Assembly: GCA_900768705.1 (NCBI GenBank)
Contig: CAAGEB010000007.1
Span: 5,799 to 69,798, forward strand
Source: Oscillospiraceae bacterium
GTDB lineage: Bacteria > Bacillota > Clostridia > Oscillospirales > Ruminococcaceae
DNA: 64,000 nt
Direction: 5' to 3'
The position numbers and the translations under genes are program-made. Every line of letters starts with the position of its first letter. Positions within the stretch are counted from its first letter, which is position 1. The notes below the pieces were generated by a model, which saw only the letters and a program-made list of their open reading frames with translations, made no database searches and had not been told where the DNA came from. Of this stretch, positions 35,075-43,077 are shown piece by piece.

Positions 35075-36961
35075 ATGGCTATGCCGATTTTTGACTGTTT
35101 TGATACCGGTTACAAGCACCCGTTCGGTGCGCTTCGGAGGGGTCAGCCCTCTATGTTCAATCTCAGATTTCCGAAATATATGGATATACGGGATTTAACG
35201 CTGGTAATGTTCCGTCCCGGATATAAGGAGCGTTTTATCGAGCTTACTCTTCAGGACGAGAGCAGCGATGATAATATATATTCCTGCGTTTTTACTCCTA
35301 ACAACACCGGACTGCACCATTATTATTTTACCTGTGTGCTTGACGGAAGACGGCGTTATATCAAGCGTTCCGGAGCCAGCGAGGGCGTTTTTGAGGGCGC
35401 AGAGCTGTTTCAGCTTACCGTTTATGATGAAAATATGTACACTCCCTATTTTATCCGCGGGGGAATAATGTATCAGATTTTCCCCGACAGGTTTGCAAAA
35501 AGCGGAAAGCACCACGAGGGCGTTCCCGCAGACCGTATTATCAGGGACGACTGGGAAGGTACGCCGTACTTCCGTCCCGACGATAAGGGTATTGTCCGCA
35601 ACAACGATTATTTCGGCGGCGATCTGCAGGGAATTATCGAGAAACTGCCCTATATAAAGTCTTTGGGGGTTACGGTAATCTATCTTAATCCTATTTTTGA
35701 GGCTCACGAAAATCACCGCTACAATACCGCCAATTATGAGAAAATCGATCCTATGCTTGGCACGGAGGAGGATTTCAAGGAGCTTTGCGAAAAAGCCTCC
35801 GCTATGGGTATTGATATTATTCTTGACGGAGTATTTTCTCATACGGGCGCAGATTCCGTATATTTCAACAAATTCGGACGGTACGGCGAGCATACGGGAG
35901 CCTATCGTGACAGAAACAGTCCCTATTATCCTTGGTACAGCTTTATTGCGTACCCCGAGCGTTACGACAGCTGGTGGGGAATTACCACTCTGCCCAATGT
36001 AAACGAAAATAATCCTGAATATACAAACTATATCTGCGGAGACGGCGGAATTCTTCAAAAGTGGATAAAGCTGGGAGCAAGGGGCTGGAGACTGGATGTT
36101 GCCGACGAGCTTCCCGATGAATTTCTCGATAATCTGAATGTTGCTGTAAAGAAAATGGGAAGTGACAAGATTATTTACGGCGAGGTCTGGGAGGACGCTT
36201 CAAACAAGGAAAGCTACGGTGTGCGCCGCCGCTATCTTATTGGCGGTCAGCTGGACAGCGTTATGAATTACCCCTTTAAGGAAGCAATTCTGAATTATGT
36301 CAAATATGCGGACGCAAAGGTGTTCAAGGACAGTATTCTTTCAATTCTCGACCACTATCCCAAGCCTGCTGTTGATATGCTGATGAACTTTCTGTCAACT
36401 CACGATACCGAGCGAGCTCTCACACGGCTGGGCGGCGAAGATGTGGGCTGGCACGATAAGGACTGGCAGTGTGAACGCCATCTTGACGGGTCTCAGTATA
36501 TGTACGGTATTTCGCTGCTTAAATGCGCTATGGTATTGCAATTTTTCCTGCCGGGAATACCGAGTGTGTATTATGGAGATGAAGCGGGAATGGAAGGCTA
36601 TCGGGATCCCTTTAACCGCCGCTGCTATCCTTGGGGCAATGAAAATCTTGATCTGGTTGAATTTACCAAGCAGCTTGCAAAGGTTCGCAGAGGTTCAAGA
36701 GCCTTTGAGCAGGGGGATTTCAAGTTTATCGAGGTTGATGATAATGTGTGCGTATTTACCCGCTATGACAGAATAACCCGCTGCGCTGCAATTATTTATC
36801 TGAACAAATCCACAAAGAGCAGGACATTTGAAATTGTGAATGATGAAACAAGCATGATGTTTGATTTTGAGCCTGCCTTTGACCGCTACGGCCGGGGAAT
36901 AAAGGACGGAAAAATACGGGTTGCGCCCTTTGATTATGGGGTTGTTTACTGTAAAATATAA
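35075..36961 (+). CDS. GH13 alpha-amylase/neopullulanase (GH13_20-like), cytoplasmic
   Basis: The 628-residue enzyme has an N-terminal beta-rich region of about 120 residues (CBM34-like), then the GH13 barrel with IYQIFPDRFAKSG, region I DGVFSHTG, region II GWRLDVADEL (nucleophile Asp), region III IYGEVWED (Glu acid) and region IV FLSTHDTERAL. This arrangement is typical of neopullulanase/cyclomaltodextrinase enzymes acting on maltodextrins and pullulan. There is no signal peptide. It follows the structured element and the DIP1984 gene; a bidirectional terminator lies right after the stop codon. Confidence 0.93.
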   Translation: MAMPIFDCFDTGYKHPFGALRRGQPSMFNLRFPKYMDIRDLTLVMFRPGYKERFIELTLQDESSDDNIYSCVFTPNNTGLHHYYFTCVLDGRRRYIKRSGASEGVFEGAELFQLTVYDENMYTPYFIRGGIMYQIFPDRFAKSGKHHEGVPADRIIRDDWEGTPYFRPDDKGIVRNNDYFGGDLQGIIEKLPYIKSLGVTVIYLNPIFEAHENHRYNTANYEKIDPMLGTEEDFKELCEKASAMGIDIILDGVFSHTGADSVYFNKFGRYGEHTGAYRDRNSPYYPWYSFIAYPERYDSWWGITTLPNVNENNPEYTNYICGDGGILQKWIKLGARGWRLDVADELPDEFLDNLNVAVKKMGSDKIIYGEVWEDASNKESYGVRRRYLIGGQLDSVMNYPFKEAILNYVKYADAKVFKDSILSILDHYPKPAVDMLMNFLSTHDTERALTRLGGEDVGWHDKDWQCERHLDGSQYMYGISLLKCAMVLQFFLPGIPSVYYGDEAGMEGYRDPFNRRCYPWGNENLDLVEFTKQLAKVRRGSRAFEQGDFKFIEVDDNVCVFTRYDRITRCAAIIYLNKSTKSRTFEIVNDETSMMFDFEPAFDRYGRGIKDGKIRVAPFDYGVVYCKI

Positions 36962-36994
36962 AATTAAGGGGCGGCGATTTGCAGCCCCTTAATT
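36962..36994. terminator. bidirectional terminator between GH13 and ricT
   Basis: AATTAAGGGGC pairs with GCCCCTTAATT; T-rich tails follow on both strands (AATTATT on plus; TTTTATATTTTAC on minus). It serves convergent genes. Confidence 0.8.
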
Positions 36995-37086
36995 ATTCGG
37001 CATTTCTAAAGCTCAATTCCCTACGGCGGCAAGCCACTTTTCCAAAACCTTGAAATAGGATCATTTTATTGCCCTTAATTTATCAC

Positions 37087-38112
37087 TTACTTATCCTCCA
37101 GCTCCCGCAAAGCTTTCAGCTCGTCACGGTTAACTTTAATCTGCCTGTCCTTCAATACCTTCACATCATCTTTTTTGACGGTTATAGGCACATCAGGTTT
37201 TTTATCCAGCTTCACCTTGAGTATTCCCGTGAGAAGATTTACCTCGATAACCTCTCCCCTGCCGTCGGCGGTTTCCACATAGGCTCCCATTTTCGGCGTG
37301 GTTCGCAGAAATTCTTCATAGCAGTCCTGCTCATATTTCAGGCAGCACATAAGCCGCCCGCAGGTTCCCGAAATTTTGGTGGGATTAAGCGACAAAGACT
37401 GCTCCTTTGCCATTTTTATGGACACCGGCTGGAACTCTCCCAGAAAGCTTGCACAGCAGAAAGGACGCCCGCATATTCCAAGCCCACCCAGCATTTTAGC
37501 TTCATCACGGACGCCGATCTGACGAAGCTCAATTCTGGTGCGGTAAATTCCCGCCAGATCCTTTACCAGATCACGGAAATCCACCCGTCCGTCCGAGGTG
37601 AAATAAAAAAGAATTTTACTTCCGTCAAAGGTACAGTCCACATCAATGGGTTTCATATCCAGCTTATGAGAGCGGATTTTCTCGGAAAAGGTCTGCATAA
37701 TTTCCTTTTCACGGATTTTATTCTGCTCCAGCTGCTTGAGATCCTTCTCATTGGCTTTTCTGATGATATTCTTCAAAGGTGAGACAATTGCGCTCCTGGG
37801 AAATTCCCGATTGGACAGAACTATCTCCCCGCATTCTATTCCCTTGGCGGTTTCCAGAATAACCTTGTCTCCGTGCTTAAAGGTAATATTGTTGGGGGAA
37901 AAATAATATATTTTCCCCACATCCTTGAAACGAACGCCAATAATCTCCACCTTTTCCCCATCGGAAGCCTCCGAAAAAGCGGGGTTGATTACGGTGCTGT
38001 CCGTATGCTCCGGTTGTTTCTGATGCAGTCGGCGTTCTTCCTCTGTGGGCTCCGGATTAACGGGTTTTTTCTTGGGTGCGATTTTTTCCGTATAATAATC
38101 TTTGTTTTCCAT
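37087..38112 (-). CDS. ricT: RicT/YaaT-like PSP1-domain protein
   Basis: The 341-residue protein shows the PSP1 domain with KIYYFSPNNITFKHGDKVI and EKDLKQLEQNKIREKEIM. Conserved cysteines stand in GICGRPFCCASFLGEF and KISGTCGRLMCCLKYEQDCY, where the RicAFT complex binds Fe-S clusters. In Bacillus RicT works with RNase Y in mRNA processing. It is the last gene of the minus-strand operon darA-holB-ricT. N- and C-terminal tails are charged and probably disordered. Confidence 0.93.
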   Translation of the reverse strand: MENKDYYTEKIAPKKKPVNPEPTEEERRLHQKQPEHTDSTVINPAFSEASDGEKVEIIGVRFKDVGKIYYFSPNNITFKHGDKVILETAKGIECGEIVLSNREFPRSAIVSPLKNIIRKANEKDLKQLEQNKIREKEIMQTFSEKIRSHKLDMKPIDVDCTFDGSKILFYFTSDGRVDFRDLVKDLAGIYRTRIELRQIGVRDEAKMLGGLGICGRPFCCASFLGEFQPVSIKMAKEQSLSLNPTKISGTCGRLMCCLKYEQDCYEEFLRTTPKMGAYVETADGRGEVIEVNLLTGILKVKLDKKPDVPITVKKDDVKVLKDRQIKVNRDELKALRELEDK

Positions 38113-38151
38113 TGTACTCCTTATTCAGATAAAAATTCACTGCCGTATTAC

Positions 38152-39096
38152 TCAGCCGAATATGCAGCCGGTAAAATACTCCGCCGACAAAGCCAGATTT
38201 AAATTCAGCTCTTCGTTTCCGGCAATTTCAAAAATGGTTTCCAGCATTCTCATAATTTGTTCCTCCGTGTAATTGGCGGCGATTGCCCGAGCCTGTCCGT
38301 CGTCGGAGGATTCCGGCTCAGCTCCCTCCGAAATCGCCATAGCGTCACGGAGAATTTTTGACAAATACCCGAATACCTGTGTAAAATCGGGTCTCGCCGT
38401 GGGTTCGGAAAGAGCGGCGCAGAGGGAAAAGGCGTCTCTCTTCCCTAGCGCTGCCGCAGCTTTTTTTGCAATATCTATAAGCTTAGCCCGATCTCCTCCG
38501 TTCAGTGCATCAAGACACTCCCCGATATTCCCCGAAAACATCACCGAAAGCTCCCTTGCCTGATCGGGATTGGTTCCCATATCCAGCAGACAGCGTTCAC
38601 ATTCGGGAACAGGCGTATCCGGAACATCGTATTCCGTCACTCTGGAAAGAATTGTTTCAAGAATAACGCTCTTGTTTTCGCAGATAAAAATGAATTTCAG
38701 ATGAGGAGAAGGCTCTTCGATAAGCTTGAGCAGTGCGTTCAGATACTTATCCAACATAGTGTCGCAGTCTTCAAAAATATACACCTTGTATTTTCCGTTG
38801 TTGGGAAGAATAACGGTGTCTTTAAGTACCGACTTCAGCGCGTCTATCGTATATTTTCCGCCGCAGCTTTCCTTGACAAAAATCACATCCGGGTGGCATT
38901 TGTTTTCGATGTTCCTGCAGGTTACGCACTCACCGCAGGCTGAATTTCCGCACAAAAGAAGCTGTGCGGTGTATAACGCCATAGTTTTTCTCCCCGATCC
39001 CGGATGACCGGAGAACATTATTGCGTGGGAAAGCCTTCCCTTTGCAGCCACATTGTCCAGCCGCCTTTTCAGCCTGTCCTTACCGTAAAGCTTCAT
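38152..39096 (-). CDS. holB: DNA polymerase III delta-prime subunit
   Basis: The 314-residue AAA+ clamp-loader subunit has a degenerate Walker A MFSGHPGSGRKTMALYTA, the zinc cysteines CGNSACGECVTCRNIENKC and the sensor motif FIFICENKSVILETILSR. It loads DnaN on DNA. Its ATG overlaps the darA stop codon by one base (TAATG), coupling the two. Length is close to the family norm of about 320. Confidence 0.92.
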   Translation of the reverse strand: MKLYGKDRLKRRLDNVAAKGRLSHAIMFSGHPGSGRKTMALYTAQLLLCGNSACGECVTCRNIENKCHPDVIFVKESCGGKYTIDALKSVLKDTVILPNNGKYKVYIFEDCDTMLDKYLNALLKLIEEPSPHLKFIFICENKSVILETILSRVTEYDVPDTPVPECERCLLDMGTNPDQARELSVMFSGNIGECLDALNGGDRAKLIDIAKKAAAALGKRDAFSLCAALSEPTARPDFTQVFGYLSKILRDAMAISEGAEPESSDDGQARAIAANYTEEQIMRMLETIFEIAGNEELNLNLALSAEYFTGCIFG

Positions 39097-39419
39097 TATA
39101 CCTTCTCAAATCTTTCGATATTGGTGACAAATACGGTAGCTCCGCCAACCGTAACCTCAACGGGGAAGCCCGCATAGCCTGCGTCGGAAAAGGTTGCCAC
39201 ATTCTGCACATACTGCTGGCGTTTATGGGAATGTTCCTTTATAACGCCCATAACCTCGTCAACCTTGTCATCCTCCGAGCATATCATAAAGGTGGTATTT
39301 CCCGCCATAAGAAATCCACCGGTAGAAGCCAGCTTGGTTGCCTGAAATCCGCTTTTTGTCAAAGCGGACTGCACAGCATGGCTGTCGTCGTTATTAACAA
39401 TCGCATAAATCAGTTTCAT
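39096..39419 (-). CDS. darA: cyclic di-AMP receptor PII-like protein DarA/PstA
   Basis: The 107-residue protein begins MKLIYAIVNNDDSHAVQSAL and has KLASTGGFLMAGNTTFMIC, the TGGFL..GNTT motif of DarA/PstA, which binds c-di-AMP in a trimeric PII-like fold. It heads the operon with holB and ricT, as in many Firmicutes. Promoter at 39474-39502. The target of the receptor is not known. Confidence 0.95.
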   Translation of the reverse strand: MKLIYAIVNNDDSHAVQSALTKSGFQATKLASTGGFLMAGNTTFMICSEDDKVDEVMGVIKEHSHKRQQYVQNVATFSDAGYAGFPVEVTVGGATVFVTNIERFEKV

Positions 39420-39473
39420 AGAATTACCCCTTTCGGAGAGTAGAATAAGCAGGCAAAAGTCTGCCTTATACTT

Positions 39474-39502
39474 ATTATACTACATTTCTGCGGAAAATGC
39501 AA
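39474..39502 (-). promoter_or_regulatory. promoter of the darA-holB-ricT operon
   Basis: TTGCAT (39502-39497) and TATAAT (39479-39474) on the minus strand, 17-base spacer. The leader contains an AGGCA/TGCCT hairpin just after the start. Confidence 0.75.
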
Positions 39503-39601
39503 CCACTGCGGAAATATTTGATAATTATCCCCAAAATATCAATTAGCACCATCTAAGACAAATTGTACAAAAATGTATGCGAAAATTCTAATATTTTATA
39601 C

Positions 39602-39629
39602 TTGATTTTTTCGGGAAATATGCTACAAT
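39602..39629 (+). promoter_or_regulatory. promoter of the ferredoxin gene
   Basis: TTGATT (39602-39607) and TACAAT (39624-39629), 16-base spacer. Confidence 0.65.
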
Positions 39630-39681
39630 ATTAATATAGGGAGCTTTTGCTTCTCGTATATATTTTAAGGAGGTAATACCA

Positions 39682-39852
39682 ATGGCTTATCAGATTTCCG
39701 ATGAATGCATCGCTTGCGGAGCTTGCGCAGAGGGTTGTCCTGTAAGTGCTATTTCCGAGGGTGACGGCAAGTATGTTATCGACGCTGACGCTTGCATCGA
39801 CTGCGGCGCTTGTGCAGGTACCTGCCCCGTAGGTGCTCCTCAGGCTCAGTAA
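39682..39852 (+). CDS. 2[4Fe-4S] ferredoxin
   Basis: The 56-residue protein has two full clusters, CIACGACAEGCPV and CIDCGACAGTCPV, each CxxCxxCxxxCP, separated by a short acidic linker. This is a clostridial-type electron carrier for hydrogenase, pyruvate:ferredoxin oxidoreductase and similar enzymes. The ATG at 39682 follows AAGGAGGTAA. It has its own promoter and terminator, so it is monocistronic. Confidence 0.97.
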   Translation: MAYQISDECIACGACAEGCPVSAISEGDGKYVIDADACIDCGACAGTCPVGAPQAQ

Positions 39853-39882
39853 TTACCGCTTGTATGCTGTCTATTACTACAT

Positions 39883-39912
39883 AAAGCCGTCCGAAAGCCG
39901 GGCGGCTTTTTT
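39883..39912 (+). terminator. terminator after ferredoxin
   Basis: AAAGCCGTCCG-AAAG-CCGGGCGGCTTT with one mismatch, ending in a TTTTTT run. Confidence 0.85.
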
Positions 39913-39944
39913 GTATGTCCGTAAACAGCGGTACAAGGTGGAGC

Positions 39945-40565
39945 TTATGGCAGTTCTTTCTCCCGCATATCGTTCCAATCCCTGATATAAATATCCGAAA
40001 AGGGCTGCACATCGCCCTCCCTTATGGTAGCCTCATCATATATACCTGCAATCAGAAAACCCGCTTTTTTTGCGGTTTCGGCACTGTACGCCGAATCCTC
40101 AAACACAATGCAGTCCTTTATGTCCGCTCCGAGCTTCTTTGCCGCCCCGAGATATATGTCCGGGTAATCCTTGAAAGCCCCCACCTCATAGCAGTCAATA
40201 TAGAATTCCATATAATCAAGAATACCGCTTTTATCCAGAAAAGGCTGAGCAACATCACGGCGAGTTCCGGTTGCAATGCACATTTTTATCCCCGCCTGCC
40301 TTGCACGGTTCATAAAATCCACAACCCCGCTTTTATAGTCTATTTCATTGCGGTAATGCTCCCGCATACGGTCGAAGATAGGCTCCATAAAGCCGCTATC
40401 CTTCGGGGATTTCAGAAGACTTCCCTTTTCCTTGAACGGCTTCTCCCTTTTTTCCGCAGCAGCTCTTTCCTCCTCCGCCTTTTTGTAGGCGATAATCTCG
40501 CTGTGCCATAATTTCATACTGTCTGCGAGAGTTCCGTCCATATCGAATATGTAATATTTTTTCAT
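39945..40565 (-). CDS. HAD-superfamily hydrolase, beta-phosphoglucomutase-like
   Basis: The 206-residue protein has the HAD motifs FDMDGTLADS (Asp8 nucleophile, Asp10), CIATGT (motif II), and FEDSAYSAETAKKAGF (motif IV). The helical cap (about residues 20-90) is the C1 type of phosphoglycolate phosphatases and beta-phosphoglucomutases. The substrate is unknown. A promoter lies at 40605-40633; no neighbours share its strand. Confidence 0.9.
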   Translation of the reverse strand: MKKYYIFDMDGTLADSMKLWHSEIIAYKKAEEERAAAEKREKPFKEKGSLLKSPKDSGFMEPIFDRMREHYRNEIDYKSGVVDFMNRARQAGIKMCIATGTRRDVAQPFLDKSGILDYMEFYIDCYEVGAFKDYPDIYLGAAKKLGADIKDCIVFEDSAYSAETAKKAGFLIAGIYDEATIREGDVQPFSDIYIRDWNDMREKELP

Positions 40566-40604
40566 TATTATACTCCTTGGAATTTTATATTTCTGTCCGA
40601 TTTC

Positions 40605-40633
40605 AGTATAACATATTTTTATCCTCTTGTAAA
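40605..40633 (-). promoter_or_regulatory. promoter of the HAD gene
   Basis: TTTACA (40633-40628) and TATACT (40610-40605) on the minus strand with a 17-base spacer. Confidence 0.65.
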
Positions 40634-40701
40634 GCTGTTTTTCTACAGAACTAAATAATGAAGGAATGCCAAAATTTCACACAACTGTCACAATAATATG
40701 A

Positions 40702-40783
40702 TAAAATAAACGCAAAGCGTTTATTTTAGATTGAAATGCCTTGCACATCCGTTCGCCTTCGGCGAACTCCGTGCATATCGGCA
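40702..40783. repeat. 5'-leader repeat family 1, copy A
   Basis: Starts TAAAATAAACGCAAAGCG, contains the perfect inverted repeat AATAAACGC-AAA-GCGTTTATT, then TAGATTGAAATGCCTTGCA, a GTTCGCC-TTCG-GGCGAAC hairpin and ATCGGCA. Copy B at 57590-57668 shares the beginning (about 40 of 45 bases) and the end. Both copies precede a gene on the plus strand. Confidence 0.7.
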
Positions 40784-40784
40784 A

Positions 40785-40816
40785 ATTATATCATAAACTT
40801 TAGGTTATGATATAAT
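40785..40816. promoter_or_regulatory. 12-bp perfect inverted repeat covering the ABC exporter promoter
   Basis: ATTATATCATAA (40785-40796) and TTATGATATAAT (40805-40816) are exact reverse complements, 8 bases apart. The right arm holds the -10 TATAAT (40811-40816) for the ABC operon, and the left arm is a mirror-image -10 on the minus strand. This looks like a repressor operator of the GntR/TetR type and possibly a symmetric divergent promoter. Confidence 0.65.
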
Positions 40817-40849
40817 GCCAGAATACACGCATTGCGAAGGGAGAATAAG

Positions 40850-41737
40850 ATGGTAAAAATCAAAAATCTCAAAAAATCCTACGGCAGCTTTCCCGTGCTG
40901 CGGGGACTTGATATGAATGTACCCGACGGTGTTGTTTACGGATTTCTCGGAAGAAACGGCTGCGGAAAAACTACCACAATGAATATCATCTGCGATATTA
41001 TTCCAAAGGACGACGGCGATGTTGAGCTTGGCGGCGGCAAACCCATAAAAATCGGATACCTGCCGGAAAGCCCCACTATTTTTCCGTATATGACCGCTGC
41101 AGAATATCTTGAATACATCGGTGCCTGCACGGAATACGAGGGAGATTTGAAAAAGCGGGCAGCCGAGGTTCTGGATATTGTTGGACTTACCGCAGCGGCG
41201 GGAAGACGCACAAAGGGCTTTTCCAGAGGTATGATCCAGAGGCTCGGAATGGGAGCGGCGATTTTTCAGAAGCCCGACCTGCTTATTTTCGACGAACCCA
41301 CCTCTGCTCTTGACCCACAGGGCAGAATGGAGGTTATCGAAATCATCAATCAGCTGAAAAGTATGGGCAGTACGATTGTACTTTCCACCCATATACTTTC
41401 GGATGTAGAAAGAGTTTCCGACCGTATCGGGATTGTAAAGGACGGAGTAATTGCGGAAGAAGGCAGTCTGAAAGAAATACTCAGAAAGCACGGCGGAGAT
41501 GTTATCAACCTTACCGTCCGCAATCTGACGCAGGAACAGAAGATTATTCTGCTCAGAGTGGATTTTGCAAGAGCGGAATATAATGAAAACACAGGGCTTT
41601 TCCGTTTCGGTACGGATAATGCGGAGCTTGCCGCCAAACAGCTGATGAAGCTGCTTTCCGACAATGAAATTATTGCGGAAAGCTTTAACATCGGTACGGC
41701 GACGCTGGAAGAAATTTTCGGAAAGGTGACAGGATAA
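40850..41737 (+). CDS. ABC-2 type transporter ATP-binding protein
   Basis: The 295-residue ATPase has Walker A GRNGCGKTTTMNIICD, signature FSRGMIQRLGMGAAI and Walker B LLIFDEPTSALDPQGR, followed by LSTHILSDVERVSD. It pairs with the ABC-2 permease at 41737, whose ATG overlaps its stop codon. ATG 40850 follows AAGGGAG by 6 bases; a longer reading from 40832 overlaps that site. Substrate unknown. Confidence 0.93.
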   Translation: MVKIKNLKKSYGSFPVLRGLDMNVPDGVVYGFLGRNGCGKTTTMNIICDIIPKDDGDVELGGGKPIKIGYLPESPTIFPYMTAAEYLEYIGACTEYEGDLKKRAAEVLDIVGLTAAAGRRTKGFSRGMIQRLGMGAAIFQKPDLLIFDEPTSALDPQGRMEVIEIINQLKSMGSTIVLSTHILSDVERVSDRIGIVKDGVIAEEGSLKEILRKHGGDVINLTVRNLTQEQKIILLRVDFARAEYNENTGLFRFGTDNAELAAKQLMKLLSDNEIIAESFNIGTATLEEIFGKVTG

Positions 41738-42645
41738 TGCAGCTGAAATATTGTTTCAAGAAAGAATGGTCTCTTTTTTCCCGCACGGGAAGAATTTTCG
41801 GAGTTATTGCGGCATTGATATTTTTTGCGGTATCAAATCCGCTTTTGTTCAAATTTACGGGTACGGTGCTGGAACAAATGAACAGCCTTCCCGGCACAAC
41901 CTTTGCCTCTGTGGCTCAAAGCACCGATTTTTCCGGAATCTCGCCGAATGTGGACAGCTCTGTGCAAAACGGTCTGGGTATCGATTACAGCACTATGGCG
42001 GATATGTACTCCGATTCGGAGATGATGTTCGGAGTTACAATGGCGTATGTATGCTCCAATTCCCTGTTGGTTATTATGCTGCTGCTTATGCCTGCGGCGG
42101 GCGGCGAACAGAAGAAGCGTTCAATGATTGTTCCGCTGTGCAGCGGTCTTAAATACGAGAATTATCTGCTGTCGAAATTTATAATCTACCCCATATTTAT
42201 GCTGGTATCCACCTTCCTTTCGGGATTATTGGCGGGTGCTCTCTGCAATGGGCTGTTTCCGAATAACAAAATTCCGATTGATTTAATGCTGGCGGCGGCG
42301 ATTTTTGCGGCAATTTATATGTTGTTTATCACAAGCGTTTATCTGTCTGTCGGAATCTGCACCTCTCATCCCGGAATTATGACTGCGGCGGTATATCTGG
42401 GAACAATAATCCTTCAATCGCTGCTGGAGGGTCTGGGGCTTTCTCAATTCCATCCCTTTACTCTGCTCACTCTGGCAAGCGGAGGAATGTTCACGGAAGG
42501 TTTTGTATTGTCGGAGAATATACTGAACATTTCCGTTTCCATAGGACTTTCGCTGGTTATTTCGGTTCTGATGTATTTCCTTGCGCTGGGAGTTCTGAAC
42601 GCAAAGAAGATCAACAACAAGGAAGAAGTTAAACCGGAATTCTGA
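41737..42645 (+). CDS. ABC-2 type permease
   Basis: The 302-residue membrane protein has six hydrophobic segments, with the first around IFGVIAALIFFAVSNPLLF. A central extracytoplasmic segment runs over roughly residues 45-105, and the conserved loop PLCSGLKYENYLLSKF lies at the cytosolic face. It forms the channel with the ATPase at 40850. The one-base TAATG overlap shows translational coupling. No export substrate can be deduced. Confidence 0.85.
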   Translation: MQLKYCFKKEWSLFSRTGRIFGVIAALIFFAVSNPLLFKFTGTVLEQMNSLPGTTFASVAQSTDFSGISPNVDSSVQNGLGIDYSTMADMYSDSEMMFGVTMAYVCSNSLLVIMLLLMPAAGGEQKKRSMIVPLCSGLKYENYLLSKFIIYPIFMLVSTFLSGLLAGALCNGLFPNNKIPIDLMLAAAIFAAIYMLFITSVYLSVGICTSHPGIMTAAVYLGTIILQSLLEGLGLSQFHPFTLLTLASGGMFTEGFVLSENILNISVSIGLSLVISVLMYFLALGVLNAKKINNKEEVKPEF

Positions 42646-42660
42646 TTTTATTGCAATATT

Positions 42661-42705
42661 AAAAGCCGCTTCCGGCTCAAATTTCCGGAAGCGGCGTGTT
42701 TTTAT
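42661..42705. terminator. strong terminator between the ABC exporter and the FlhB-like gene
   Basis: GCCGCTTCCGG pairs with CCGGAAGCGGC around a 9-base loop, followed by GTGTTTTTATT; A-rich on the other side, so it can work in both directions. Confidence 0.85.
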
Positions 42706-42735
42706 TAACAATTTAACAATAACTCTATAAACAGA

Positions 42736-43047
42736 CTATTTCATCATCTTATTGGCGGAATATACCACCTCGGCGTAGATTGCCGCCACTATCTGATAAA
42801 GCTCCTTGGGAATAGTTTCCCCCGCATTCAGCATAACCAACAATGCGGCAACGCTGTCGTCCCGATAAACCGGAACGCCCGCTTCATCGGCAATATTTAC
42901 AATTCTCTGGGCAAGCTCTCCAAGACCCGACGCCACCACCACGGGAGCGTAATTCAGGTCGGGATTGTATTTCAGTGCCACCGCCGCATTCTGCCCGTAA
43001 AGGCGTTTGTTGTTGGCGGGAGCCATTGGATGTTTCTGTTTCGGCAT
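42736..43047 (-). CDS. FlhB/YlqH-like export-switch domain protein
   Basis: The 103-residue protein has AAVALKYNPDLNYAPVVVASG and GVPVYRDDSVAALLVMLNAGETIPKELYQIVAAIYAEVVY, the cytosolic domain of FlhB without its membrane part. The self-cleavage motif NPTH is replaced by NPDL. This is the arrangement of B. subtilis ylqH. Its upstream neighbour is a FliK-like protein. The role outside flagella is unknown. Confidence 0.85.
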   Translation of the reverse strand: MPKQKHPMAPANNKRLYGQNAAVALKYNPDLNYAPVVVASGLGELAQRIVNIADEAGVPVYRDDSVAALLVMLNAGETIPKELYQIVAAIYAEVVYSANKMMK

Positions 43048-43077
43048 AATTAAACTCCTTTCTGCAAGTTCCTTTTC

